The notes beneath the pieces are model-generated. The model was not told the DNA's origin. It saw only the letters and a program-made list of their open reading frames with translations, and did no database searches. Positions 51,347 to 60,084 of a stretch of 64,000 nt of DNA are shown here, piece by piece. The translations under genes and the position numbers were made by a program. This DNA is from Streptomyces sp. SAT1 (GTDB lineage Bacteria; Actinomycetota; Actinomycetes; Streptomycetales; Streptomycetaceae): NCBI RefSeq assembly GCF_001654495.1, contig NZ_CP015849.1, positions 248,001 through 312,000 of the forward strand, in the 5' to 3' direction. Position 1 is the stretch's first letter. Each line of letters opens with the position of its first letter.

Positions 51347-52837
51347 ATGCGCACACGACTCCACCGGACACCGCCTCCCCCACACCGGCACCGGCGCACA
51401 CTCCGCCTGCGCCTGCTCGGCCTGCTGGCCGTACTCGGACTGCTGCTGGCCGGGACGGGCGCGGTGCACCCCGCCGCCGCGGCGACGGCCGGGCGCGCCG
51501 CCGCCGCGGGCACGTTCCGCAACCCGCTCAACACCGGCCCCGACCCGTTCATGACGTACTGGAACGGGAACTACTACCTCACCACCACCCAGGGCGGCAG
51601 CGTCCGCATGTGGCGCTCGCCGTCCCTGAGCACCCTGCTGACCGCCGACCCGGTCACCGTCTGGACCGACCCGGACGCCTCCCGCGACCGGGACATCTGG
51701 GCGCCGGAGTTCTACCGCTTCGACGGCCGCTGGTACCTGTACTACACCGCCGACGACGGCACCGACGACCACCACCGGATCTACGTCGCGGAGTCCGACC
51801 GGGACGACCCGGCCGGGCCGTACCACTTCAAGGCGAAGCTGGCGCCGCCCAACCACGCCTCCGACTTCGCCATCGATCCGGGCATCCTCCAGCACAACGG
51901 CCGTCTCTACCTGGCCTACAGCGGCATCAACGCGTACCAGCACAACGGTCTCAACATCGCGCCGCTGTCGAACCCGTACACCGTCTCGGGCGACGCCATC
52001 GCGATCAACGGCGCCGGCGGCTGCCCGGAGGTCCGGGAAGGCCCGGAGTTCCTGTACCGCAACGGCCGCACCTGGATGACGTATTCGACCTGCGACACGG
52101 GCAAGCCCGACTACCAGGTGTGGATGATGTCGCTGCCGTCCGGCGCCGATCCGCTGGTGCCCGGCAACTGGACGCAGCACCAGGGCCCGGTCTTCTCCCG
52201 CGCCGACGCCCACGGGGTGTACGGCCCCGGGCACCACGCCTTCTTCCGCTCGCCGGACGGCACCGAGGACTGGATCGTCTACCACGCCAAGACCACCTCG
52301 GCCTACACCTACGGCGACCGCACCACCCGGGCGCAGCGCATCACCTGGCACGCGGACGGCAGCCCCGACCTCGGCGTGCCGCTCGCCACCGGCGCCACCC
52401 AGGACCTGCCGTCCGGCGACCCGGGTCCGGGCGCCTACTGGATCAACGACGACGGCCGTTCGAACGGTCCCGGGAGCGTCGCCTACACCGGCGCCTGGAA
52501 CTCGGGGTCCGGCTGCGCCGTGCAGTGTTTCTGGGGCGACGACCACTGGAGCGACCGGGCGCAGAACACCGCCACGTTCACCTTCACCGGCACCCGGATC
52601 GCGCTGCTGTCCGTACGGGACACGGGCAACGGCTACGCGGCGCTGAGCATCGACGGCGGTCCCGAGCAACGGCTGGACTACTACGGCGCGATCCGCACCG
52701 GGGAGACCCTCCAGTACCTCAGTCCGCGGCTGCCCTCCGGCCGGCACACACTGCGGGTGCGGGTCACGGGTGAGCACGACGGGCAGTCCCAGGCGTCCTT
52801 CGTGAGCATCGACCGGGCGGAGGTCTATGTGAACTGA
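51347..52837 (+). CDS. secreted GH43-family glycoside hydrolase
   Basis: A 496-residue exported beta-propeller hydrolase, probably releasing L-arabinofuranosyl or related residues. A long Arg/Pro-rich leader precedes a signal (LRLLGLLAVLGLLLAGTGAV then HPAAAA). The GH43 catalytic base lies in NTGPDPFMTYWNGNYYLTTT (Asp near residue 66), with RDIWAPEFYRFDGRWYLYYT following and the acid Glu in EVREGPEFL (near 231). A beta-sandwich carbohydrate-binding-like tail ends it (GTRIALLSVRDTGNGYAALS). ATG 51347 follows AGAAGGAG. It is under a LacI-type operator. Confidence 0.9.
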   Translation: MRTRLHRTPPPPHRHRRTLRLRLLGLLAVLGLLLAGTGAVHPAAAATAGRAAAAGTFRNPLNTGPDPFMTYWNGNYYLTTTQGGSVRMWRSPSLSTLLTADPVTVWTDPDASRDRDIWAPEFYRFDGRWYLYYTADDGTDDHHRIYVAESDRDDPAGPYHFKAKLAPPNHASDFAIDPGILQHNGRLYLAYSGINAYQHNGLNIAPLSNPYTVSGDAIAINGAGGCPEVREGPEFLYRNGRTWMTYSTCDTGKPDYQVWMMSLPSGADPLVPGNWTQHQGPVFSRADAHGVYGPGHHAFFRSPDGTEDWIVYHAKTTSAYTYGDRTTRAQRITWHADGSPDLGVPLATGATQDLPSGDPGPGAYWINDDGRSNGPGSVAYTGAWNSGSGCAVQCFWGDDHWSDRAQNTATFTFTGTRIALLSVRDTGNGYAALSIDGGPEQRLDYYGAIRTGETLQYLSPRLPSGRHTLRVRVTGEHDGQSQASFVSIDRAEVYVN

Positions 52838-52853
52838 GCACGGCACGACGAGG

Positions 52854-52882
52854 GGTGCGGGACCGGTGACCGGTCCCGCACC
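52854..52882. terminator. bidirectional terminator
   Basis: GGTGCGGGACCGGT (52854-52867) pairs almost directly with ACCGGTCCCGCACC (52869-52882), between the GH43 stop and the GH2 stop. Confidence 0.8.
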
Positions 52883-52911
52883 CTGCTGTCCTGCCGCTGT
52901 CCCCGCCGCTG

Positions 52912-55563
52912 TCAGCGGGCGGTGCCGCCCGCCGCGGCCCCGGCCGCGATCAGCCGGCGGTTGATGTCCCTGACCTGGTCGGGGTAGACCTTCAGGACGG
53001 CCCGGTCGTAGGTGATCAGACCGTTGAGCTCACCTTCGACGTCGCTGATCTGGGTGAAGACCGAACCGGACAGTCCGGCGCTCGCGTTGGGGATCATCTG
53101 ACTCGTGTTCTCCACGTACGTCCTGGTCATCTCGGCGATGTCGGCGGGGCCGTCACCGTAGTCCTGGCCGCCCGCGACCCCGGCGATGTGGCCGGGGACG
53201 GTGAGCGAGTACCCGCCGTGCTCTCCGTCGACGGCGGCCCGGGTGGCGTCCGGCGCCGGGTTGGCCGGTCCGTGGTAGAGGTGGTGGTCGATCACGTCAC
53301 CGCGGCCGGAATCGCCCTTGGAGGCGCAGCAGTTGACACCCGAGTGGGCGTCGACCAGGCGCGCGGGGTCCTGGCGCTTGACGGCGTCGGCGAGTTCACC
53401 GGTGGACTGCTTGCTCTGCTCGCCCCAGCCCTCGTTCATCATCGTCCACATGACCACGGAGGGGCTGCTGATGTGCTGGTCGACGATCTCGTGCACCTCC
53501 TTGCCGAACTCCGCGTTGCTCGCGGCGCTCGCCTTGTCGGTGTTGCGGCTGGGCATGTCCTGCCAGACCAGCAGGCCGAGCCGGTCGGCCCAGTAGTACC
53601 AGCGGGCCGGTTCCACCTTGATGTGCTTGCGTACGGTGTTGAACCCGAGCTGCTTGTGCAGCTGGAGGTCGGACCTGAGCGCCGCGTCCGTCGGGGCGGT
53701 GTAGATGCCGTCGGGCCAGAATCCCTGGTCGAGGGTGGCCAGCAGGAAGGTGGGCCTGCCGTTCAGCTCGATCTTGTTGACGCCGCCGGCCTTGGCGATC
53801 GAGACCGACCGCATCCCGAAGTACGAGCCGACGCTGTCGTGCGAGCGGCCGTCGTCCAGGGTGACCTTCAGGTCGTAGAGGAACGGGCTGTCCGGGCTCC
53901 ACAGCTTGGCGTGCGGGACACGCAGCGTGAGGGCGGTGCCGGCGCGGCCGGAGACCGAGCCGACGCGCCGGTGGCCGTCGTACGCGGTGGCGGTGACCCG
54001 GGCGGTGCGCCCGGTGCCCGCGCTCGGGCGCACGGTGACCGACACGGTGCCGCTCTTCACGTCCGGGGTCAGCACGAGCGAGTCGACGCTCTTCTCGGGC
54101 ACCGGTTCCATCCACACCGTCTGCCAGATGCCGGAGGTGGGGGTGTACCAGATGCCGCTGGGGTCGCGGGACTGCTTGCCGGTCGCCTGCTGGGTGGCGT
54201 CGGTGGTGTCCTTGATCTTGAGCAGTACGCTCTGGTCGCCGTGGCGGGTGACCGCGTCGGTGATGTCGGCGGTGAACGCCTCGTAGCCGCCGGTGTGGTG
54301 GGCCACCTGCTTGCCGTTGACGTACACCCACGCCTCGTAGTCGACCGCGCCGAAGTTCAGGTGCAGCCGGTTGCCCGAGCCGACCCGCCAGCCGGCCGGG
54401 ACCTTGAAGGTGCGCTGGTACAGCGACCAGTCGTGGTGCTCGGCGACACCGGACAGCGGCGCCTCCATCGGGTAGGGCACGAGGATCTTCCCGCTGAGCC
54501 TGCCCCGGGGCAGCGGCGCGTCCTGCGCGGTGGCCTGGAACTGCCAGGTGCCGTTGAGGTTGGCCCACTGCCCGCGGGTCTGCTGCGGGCGCGGGTAGTC
54601 GGGCAGCGCGTTGGACGGGGAGACGTCCTTGGCCCACTGGGTGGCGAAGTACCAGGTGGAGTTGTTCCGGGCCAGGCTGGAGAAGACGCCCAGCGGACCG
54701 GCGGAGGTGTTCAGACCGCCCTTGCCGTCGTAGCTGATCCGGACGTCGGACTTCATGGCCGCGGGGGTGTCCTTGGCGGCGGCGGTGAGGACCAGCGCCG
54801 AGCGGTCGTGCGGGTCGGTTGCCACGGCCGGTGTCCAGCGCTGTCCCCCGGCGATCACCGACAGGTGCTTCGTCAGGTCCGCGGGCAGCGCGTCCACCCG
54901 GCCGGGCAGCCGGACCACGGCCTTGCGGCCGGTGGTGTCCACGGTGCTCGCCAGGTCGAGGGGCGCGTAGTCGTCCGGGACGTGCAGCGCGGAGTCCGGG
55001 ACGGGCTGCCGGTCGAAGCCGGGGCCGGACCACTCGGTCTGGATGTAGGCGCCGCCGTTGCCCTGGTTGTAGTCGAAGGCGAGCTGGTGCCGCCCGGCGG
55101 TCAGGGTGACGGGCTGGGACTGGGTGGGCACGTCCCAGTCGGTCGTCCAGTGGTCGATGACGCTCGCGCCGTCGAGCGACAGGCGGAAGCCGTTGTCGCC
55201 CTTGATGTAGAACGTGTACGCGCCCCCGGCGGGCACGTCCAGGGTGCCCGTCCAGTGCGCGGCGACGTTCAGGGTGGACCCGGCGCAGCCGCGCAGCGTG
55301 GGGATGAGGTCCTTGACGTTCAGGGAGGGCTGGATCCCGGTGCTGGTGTAGGTGGCGAAGTCCAGTGAGGTGCTGTCGGAGCTGAGGTAGCAGTCGCTGC
55401 GCAGCCCCTGCGCGGGGGCGGCGGCGGACGCGGTGGCGGACTCCGCCTGGGCGAGGGAGGCCGGGGTCAGCAGGGCGGCGCCCAGGAGCAGCGGTGCCAG
55501 GGCGGCCAGTCGCCGGGTGGCGGGGGTGCGGGTGCTGCCGGGGGTCATTCTTCCGGGACTCAA
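52912..55563 (-). CDS. secreted PA14-GH2 glycoside hydrolase
   Basis: An 883-residue exported enzyme of the GH2 clan. Signal: RLAALAPLLLGAALLTPASL then AQA. A PA14 domain, about residues 60-190 (HWTGTLDVPAGGAYTFYIKG, NGFRLSLDGASVIDHW), binds sugar. The GH2 sandwich (PMEAPLSGVAEHHDWSLYQR, YEAWVYVNGKQVAHHTGGYE) precedes the TIM barrel. Catalytic acid/base Glu is in WTMMNEGWGEQS (about residue 708), nucleophile probably Glu in VDGEHGGYS (about 777). The TTG 55563 follows AAAGGTG; ATG 55548 is an alternative. It follows the GH127 gene on the same strand, so both act in the arabinofuranoside pathway; substrate inferred. Confidence 0.88.
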   Translation of the reverse strand: MSPGRMTPGSTRTPATRRLAALAPLLLGAALLTPASLAQAESATASAAAPAQGLRSDCYLSSDSTSLDFATYTSTGIQPSLNVKDLIPTLRGCAGSTLNVAAHWTGTLDVPAGGAYTFYIKGDNGFRLSLDGASVIDHWTTDWDVPTQSQPVTLTAGRHQLAFDYNQGNGGAYIQTEWSGPGFDRQPVPDSALHVPDDYAPLDLASTVDTTGRKAVVRLPGRVDALPADLTKHLSVIAGGQRWTPAVATDPHDRSALVLTAAAKDTPAAMKSDVRISYDGKGGLNTSAGPLGVFSSLARNNSTWYFATQWAKDVSPSNALPDYPRPQQTRGQWANLNGTWQFQATAQDAPLPRGRLSGKILVPYPMEAPLSGVAEHHDWSLYQRTFKVPAGWRVGSGNRLHLNFGAVDYEAWVYVNGKQVAHHTGGYEAFTADITDAVTRHGDQSVLLKIKDTTDATQQATGKQSRDPSGIWYTPTSGIWQTVWMEPVPEKSVDSLVLTPDVKSGTVSVTVRPSAGTGRTARVTATAYDGHRRVGSVSGRAGTALTLRVPHAKLWSPDSPFLYDLKVTLDDGRSHDSVGSYFGMRSVSIAKAGGVNKIELNGRPTFLLATLDQGFWPDGIYTAPTDAALRSDLQLHKQLGFNTVRKHIKVEPARWYYWADRLGLLVWQDMPSRNTDKASAASNAEFGKEVHEIVDQHISSPSVVMWTMMNEGWGEQSKQSTGELADAVKRQDPARLVDAHSGVNCCASKGDSGRGDVIDHHLYHGPANPAPDATRAAVDGEHGGYSLTVPGHIAGVAGGQDYGDGPADIAEMTRTYVENTSQMIPNASAGLSGSVFTQISDVEGELNGLITYDRAVLKVYPDQVRDINRRLIAAGAAAGGTAR

Positions 55564-55690
55564 AGGAGTTTCACCTTTCGTCGGTGCGGTGGGAGGGGCC
55601 CCCGCCGGACGGCTGTGCGGCGGTACGGCCGTGCGGTGTGCTGCCGTCCGTGGCGGGCCCGGGGTTCTGCGGCGGCCCGGCGCCCGGTCC

Positions 55691-58165
55691 TCAGGACTCG
55701 GTGCGCCAGGCCAGCAGGCCGCCGGAGAACCCGGTCTTCAGGTGCGCCGTGATGCGCAGGGCGGTGGTGGTGACCGCCGGGAAGGAGAGCCGGTTGAAGC
55801 GGTCGGTGGCGGTGCCGTGGGCGGCGCCCTCGCCGAGGGGCCGCCACGCGCCGTCGGTGCCGCGGTGTTCCAGGCGCCAGGACTCCGGGACGCGGCAGGC
55901 GCCGTGGCCGGTGTCGTCGTACCAGTACACGGCCACCGCGCCGACGCGGACCGGTTCGGCGTAGTCGTACCGGATCCACTCCTCGGTGCCGGTCCGGTCC
56001 CACCAGGTGAAGCGCGGCACCGACTGGTCGTAGGAGCCGGACGGTTCGACATCCGCGTTCATGAGCAGGGCCTGCGGGCTGTCGACGCCGCTGAAGGAGG
56101 CCGTGACGGCGGCCCATTCCTTCGCCCTGCCCCTGGCGGCGGCGGTCGGGAAGGCGGTGACGCGCAGCCGGGCGGCGGCGGCCGGGACCAGGGTGAGGTG
56201 TTCGACGGGCCGGGTGGTGCGGGCGGGACTCTGCTGGAGCGGGGCCACGACGTCCTGGTCGTCGCGCGTCCAGCCGTCCAGGCGGCGGCCCTTGGCCCGC
56301 AGGAGCACGGGGGTGCCGGAGTGGGTGAAGGGGTTGGCGGCGCGGGCGCGGGTGCGTTCCACGGCGAAGGACCGGGCGGGGTCGCGGGCGTCCAGCTCCA
56401 GGGCGTAGTTCCACGGCGAGCGGGGCCGTACCTCGTACTCCGGCCAGGCGTCGCTGCCGCCGGTGCGGCGCCACTCCTCCTCGATGCGCAGGGAGTAGGT
56501 GAGCGGGCCGTGGTGGACGGAGACGGCGCCGGCGCTGCCGTGCCAGGTGCGCACCCGGGTGCGCATGGGCAGCCGCAGCACGAGCCGGTCGCCGTCGTGC
56601 CAGCGCCGGTCCACGACGAGGTGGCCGCCGCTGCGCCGGACCGGCACGGGCCGCCCGGCCAGCCGGACGGAGGGCTCGCGGCACCAGCCCGGCACCCTGA
56701 GGTGGAGCGGGAAGGTGACGGCGTGCGGCGCGGACACGGTGAGGGTGACGGTGTCGTCGAAGGGGTACCCGGTCTGCTCGGTCACGGTCACGGTGGTGCC
56801 GTCGCCCACCTTCGCGCGCACGGTGGACTCGCCGTACAGGGAGGCGCACAGGCCGCCGTCGAGGCTCGCCAGCCACATCTCCTCGGCGTAGTAGGGCCAG
56901 CCCATGCCGTAGTTGTGCGGGCAGCAGCGGTAGTCGTGGACGCCGGGCCGGTACGCCTGCATGGCGAAGTCGTTGTCGAACTGGCCGTGCGACTTGGCAA
57001 CGTTGTCCAGCTGGACGCTGTTGGCGGCGGTGACGTAGTGGGTGCCCTTCTGCCGCGGGTCGAAGGCGGCGGGCAGCATGTTGAGGGCCAGGTCCTCGCA
57101 GCGGTCGGCCCACACGGTGTCCCCCGTGATCCGGGCGAGCAACTGGTGGCTGTGCATGAACTCGACGATGCCGCAGGTCTCGAAGCCCTGGCGCGGGTCG
57201 TGGTAGCCGGGGCGGGCGTTCTCGTCCGCGGCGAAACCGCCGCCGGGGAACTGGCCGTAGCGGGCCATGACGGTGTCGTACACCCGGTGGGTGGCGCCGA
57301 GGAAGGAGTCGTCGCCGGCCAGCACCCCGTACTGGGCGGGTTCCCGGAAGCCCTGGGCGAGGTTGACGTTGTGCCAGGTCGGGATGGTGTGCGTGTAGTC
57401 GGCGCTGTGGGTGTGCATGGTGCGCACCAGGTCGAGCAGCCAGTCGTCGCCGGTGCGGTTGTAGAGCCAGTAGGCGGTGTCGATGGTGTCGCCGACGCGG
57501 GCCGCGCCCCAGCCCTGTCCGAAGAGGGTGCCGGGCTGGGTGTGGAGGTACTTCAGCCAGCCGGTCAGGGCCGGTACGACCCGGTCGTCGCCGCTGTACT
57601 CGTGCCAGGTGCGCAGCGCGTCCAGGACCGGCATGTACGGCCAGAAGTCCGGGCCGCCGCCGAGGGCGGTGCGCAGGCGGGCGGGGCCGAAGAAGCCGTC
57701 GGGCTGCCGGGTGGCGAGGATGCGGTCGATCCAGGCGCGGGTGGTCTCCAGCACCCGGCTGTCCTGGGTGACATAGCCGAGGTCGCCGAACCCCCGCAGC
57801 CAGTAGGGCAGTTCCTCCCAGCCGTCGCGGTCGGCGACGGACCAGCCGCTGGTCCGCTCGTCGAGGTAGTCGGACACCTCGGGCATGCGCCCGTTCAGTC
57901 CGTCCAGTTGCAGGTCGAGCTGGGCGCGCAGCCATCCCTTGGGCGTGATGCTGCCGGGCGGCAGCCGCAGGAACGGCTCCGGCCGCAGCGGGGCCCGGTT
58001 GGCGGTGTAGTGGGGGCGGGCGGCGGCGGTCGGCCCGGCCGGGCTCGGCGGGGCCGAGGCGTGGGCGGAGGTGTCGGCGGAGGCGTGGGCGGTCGAGGGG
58101 GCGCCGGCCAGGGCTGCGGCGCCGGCGGCGGACATGGAGCCGGTCAGGAACGTACGGCGTTCCAT
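55691..58165 (-). CDS. GH127 beta-L-arabinofuranosidase, Tat-exported
   Basis: An 824-residue hydrolase with the Zn-cysteine active site of HypBA1-type GH127. Catalytic elements: FETCGIVEFM (Glu and first Cys, about residues 325-328) and RCCPHNYGMG (nucleophile Cys and second Zn Cys, about 411-413). The barrel starts PLRPEPFLRLPPGSITPKGW. A Tat-type signal (MERRTFLTGSMSAAGAAALA) exports it folded. The C-terminus has a beta-sandwich (GTEEWIRYDYAEPVRVGAVA). ATG 58165 follows AGGAAGGG. It should cut beta-1,2-L-arabinofuranosides, such as those on hydroxyproline-rich plant glycoproteins, with GH2 following in the operon. Confidence 0.93.
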   Translation of the reverse strand: MERRTFLTGSMSAAGAAALAGAPSTAHASADTSAHASAPPSPAGPTAAARPHYTANRAPLRPEPFLRLPPGSITPKGWLRAQLDLQLDGLNGRMPEVSDYLDERTSGWSVADRDGWEELPYWLRGFGDLGYVTQDSRVLETTRAWIDRILATRQPDGFFGPARLRTALGGGPDFWPYMPVLDALRTWHEYSGDDRVVPALTGWLKYLHTQPGTLFGQGWGAARVGDTIDTAYWLYNRTGDDWLLDLVRTMHTHSADYTHTIPTWHNVNLAQGFREPAQYGVLAGDDSFLGATHRVYDTVMARYGQFPGGGFAADENARPGYHDPRQGFETCGIVEFMHSHQLLARITGDTVWADRCEDLALNMLPAAFDPRQKGTHYVTAANSVQLDNVAKSHGQFDNDFAMQAYRPGVHDYRCCPHNYGMGWPYYAEEMWLASLDGGLCASLYGESTVRAKVGDGTTVTVTEQTGYPFDDTVTLTVSAPHAVTFPLHLRVPGWCREPSVRLAGRPVPVRRSGGHLVVDRRWHDGDRLVLRLPMRTRVRTWHGSAGAVSVHHGPLTYSLRIEEEWRRTGGSDAWPEYEVRPRSPWNYALELDARDPARSFAVERTRARAANPFTHSGTPVLLRAKGRRLDGWTRDDQDVVAPLQQSPARTTRPVEHLTLVPAAAARLRVTAFPTAAARGRAKEWAAVTASFSGVDSPQALLMNADVEPSGSYDQSVPRFTWWDRTGTEEWIRYDYAEPVRVGAVAVYWYDDTGHGACRVPESWRLEHRGTDGAWRPLGEGAAHGTATDRFNRLSFPAVTTTALRITAHLKTGFSGGLLAWRTES

Positions 58166-58478
58166 GGGCTGCCCTTCCTGTTCGAGGACCGTGTCCAACG
58201 GGTGCGGGCTGGGCGGGGGTTGTGGGGGCAGGGGCCTTGGGTGAGGGAGGGCCGTGGGGCGTGGGGCCTGAGGCGGGGTCTTGAAGGTGGGGGGCGCGCT
58301 GGCCGGATCGTTGTGCCGTGGAGCTGTCTGACGCGACGTCACATGCCGGTGGCCGGCCTGGCGCGCGGACCCCGGAGGAGGTCGCGGCGCGGCCCGGAGG
58401 CGTCCGGCCGGAACGCCGCAGCGCCTCGGTCCGCCTCACCCCGACGCGGTGGCGGCACCTCGGCTGCGACAGGCGCCT

Positions 58479-58493
58479 GACAACGTTGTAAAC
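58479..58493 (+). promoter_or_regulatory. LacI operator A
   Basis: GACAACGTTGTAAAC; central ten bases ACAACGTTGT are a perfect palindrome. 314 bp upstream of GH127. Confidence 0.65.
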
Positions 58494-58721
58494 GCGAGCA
58501 GCCACATGACAGCACAGCGCCGTTCCGGGTGTCCACCCCTCGTACGCGATTGCCGTGGCAGCGCTGTCCGGCATGCCGATTGCGCGACAGTTCCCGCTGA
58601 TCACAGGGGAGTTGGCCGCTTCGCGAGGGGTGCGTTCGGCCGCCGGGAGGGCCGCCGGAGCGTCCGCCCGGCCGCCGTCCGGCGCCGCCGTCACCTCCGA
58701 CGAGGAGTTCTTTACAGCGGG

Positions 58722-58751
58722 TTGACATCCGCTTCGGCGTTCCCGCAATGT
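58722..58751 (+). promoter_or_regulatory. promoter of the sugar ABC operon
   Basis: TTGACA (58722-58727), 18-bp spacer, CAATGT (58746-58751). The LacI operator B abuts the -10. Confidence 0.65.
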
Positions 58752-58752
58752 C

Positions 58753-58767
58753 TACAACGTTGCAAAG
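58753..58767 (+). promoter_or_regulatory. LacI operator B
   Basis: TACAACGTTGCAAAG, directly after the -10 of the ABC operon promoter, a classic repressing position. Confidence 0.7.
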
Positions 58768-58868
58768 CCCGCCTGTCGGTTCTGCCTTCGCCCTGCGAGG
58801 GCCCAGGGCGGCCCCTGCTCTTCTCCGCCCCGCCCCTTCGTCCACCCCGTTGAGGATGTGATCGGCGC

Positions 58869-59978
58869 GTGAACGTTCAAGCCAAGACCCTCACTGCCGC
58901 AGTGCTGGCCGCCGGGCTGTGTCTGGCCGCCACCGGATGCACCAAGTCCGGCTCGTCCGACTCCGGCGGCGGCTCCTCCTCCGCGGCGGCGAACGACAAC
59001 GCCGCGGCCTCGCAGCAGGTCGCCTCACCGGCCGCGAAGGGCCCCGGCTGCACGTACAAGACGTACAACGGCGGTGTGCCCAGGCTCGACCTCACCGACG
59101 GCAAGACGGTCGTCGGTTTCTCGCAGTCGGAGTCGACCAGCAATCCGTTCCGCGCGACCGAGACCAAGAGCATCGAGCAGCAGGCGAAGAAGCTCGGCGT
59201 CAAGCTCATCCAGCGCAACGCCAACGCCGATGTCAACGCGCAGAACTCGCAGATCGAGGACATGATCGCGCAGGGCGCCAAGGCCCTGATCGTCGCCCCG
59301 GAGAACTCCGACGGGCTCGGCCCGGCCCTGGCCAAGGCGAAGTCCGCCAAGATCCCCGTGCTCACCATCGACCGCACGGTCGGCGGCACCGCGTGCACGG
59401 ACTTCATGGCCTTCATCGGCTCGGACTTCTACCACCAGGCGCAGATCGCGGCCGACGACCTCGCCGGAGCCACCGGCGGCGAGGCGCACGTCGCCATCCT
59501 GACCGGCACCCCCGGCAACAACGTCACCACCGACCGGACCAAGGGCTTCCAGGACCAGGTCGAGGCCAAGTACCCGAAGATGAAGGTGGTGGCCTCGCAG
59601 ACCGGCAACTTCGCCCAGACCGACGGCCAGAAGGTCATGGAGCAGTTGCTCCAGTCCCACTCCGACATCAACGCGGTGTACGCGGAGAACGACGAGATGG
59701 CACTCGGCGCCATCCAGGCCGTCCGCTCGGCCGGCAAGACGCCCGGCAAGGACATCAAGGTCGTCTCCATCGACGGTATCGAGCAGGCCGTGAAGAACGT
59801 CGCCGCCGGCCAGATGGTGGCCGACATCGAGACCAACCCCCGCTTCGGTCCGCTCGCCTTCCAGGCCCTCCAGGACTTCTACGGCGACACCGGTGTGCAG
59901 CCCAAGGTCATCATCAAGGACGGCCACTTCACGCACGACAACGCCCAGCAGGCCCTCGACCAGGGCCTCGTGTACTGA
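58869..59978 (+). CDS. sugar ABC transporter substrate-binding lipoprotein, YtfQ-like
   Basis: A 369-residue lipoprotein capturing a furanose sugar. Signal TLTAAVLAAGLCLAATG then C (about residue 24) and a Ser/Gly/Ala linker. The Peripla_BP_4 fold reads TVVGFSQSESTSNPFRATET, KSIEQQAKKLGVKLIQRNAN, ADVNAQNSQIEDMIAQGAKA and AVYAENDEMALGAIQAVRSA. E. coli YtfQ binds galactofuranose and related furanoses; here the neighbouring GH127 and GH43 suggest arabinofuranose. GTG 58869 follows GAGGATG. First gene of a four-gene importer operon. Confidence 0.92.
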   Translation: MNVQAKTLTAAVLAAGLCLAATGCTKSGSSDSGGGSSSAAANDNAAASQQVASPAAKGPGCTYKTYNGGVPRLDLTDGKTVVGFSQSESTSNPFRATETKSIEQQAKKLGVKLIQRNANADVNAQNSQIEDMIAQGAKALIVAPENSDGLGPALAKAKSAKIPVLTIDRTVGGTACTDFMAFIGSDFYHQAQIAADDLAGATGGEAHVAILTGTPGNNVTTDRTKGFQDQVEAKYPKMKVVASQTGNFAQTDGQKVMEQLLQSHSDINAVYAENDEMALGAIQAVRSAGKTPGKDIKVVSIDGIEQAVKNVAAGQMVADIETNPRFGPLAFQALQDFYGDTGVQPKVIIKDGHFTHDNAQQALDQGLVY

Positions 59979-60084
59979 GCCCACGCGACGGCACGGAGGG
60001 AACGGGCCGGGGCCGGGACGCGGTGGTTCCGGCCGGCCCGGCGGACCGGCGGCTGCCCCGGCAGCCCGCATGAGGAGGACGACG

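Larger units (their letters stand above)
58166..58868. promoter_or_regulatory. divergent control region, GH127 versus ABC importer
   Basis: 703 bp with no supported gene; long frames here have poor codon bias. It contains two LacI operators (58479, 58753) and a good + strand promoter. A TGACGCGACGTCA palindrome lies at about 58330-58342. GH127 would have a leader of about 300 bp if its promoter lies at the 58479 operator. Confidence 0.5.

Noticed and set aside
55433..58480. 1015-codon plus-strand frame over GH127
   Set aside because: Shadow of the Tat-exported GH127, which has catalytic motifs; the plus frame is low-complexity.
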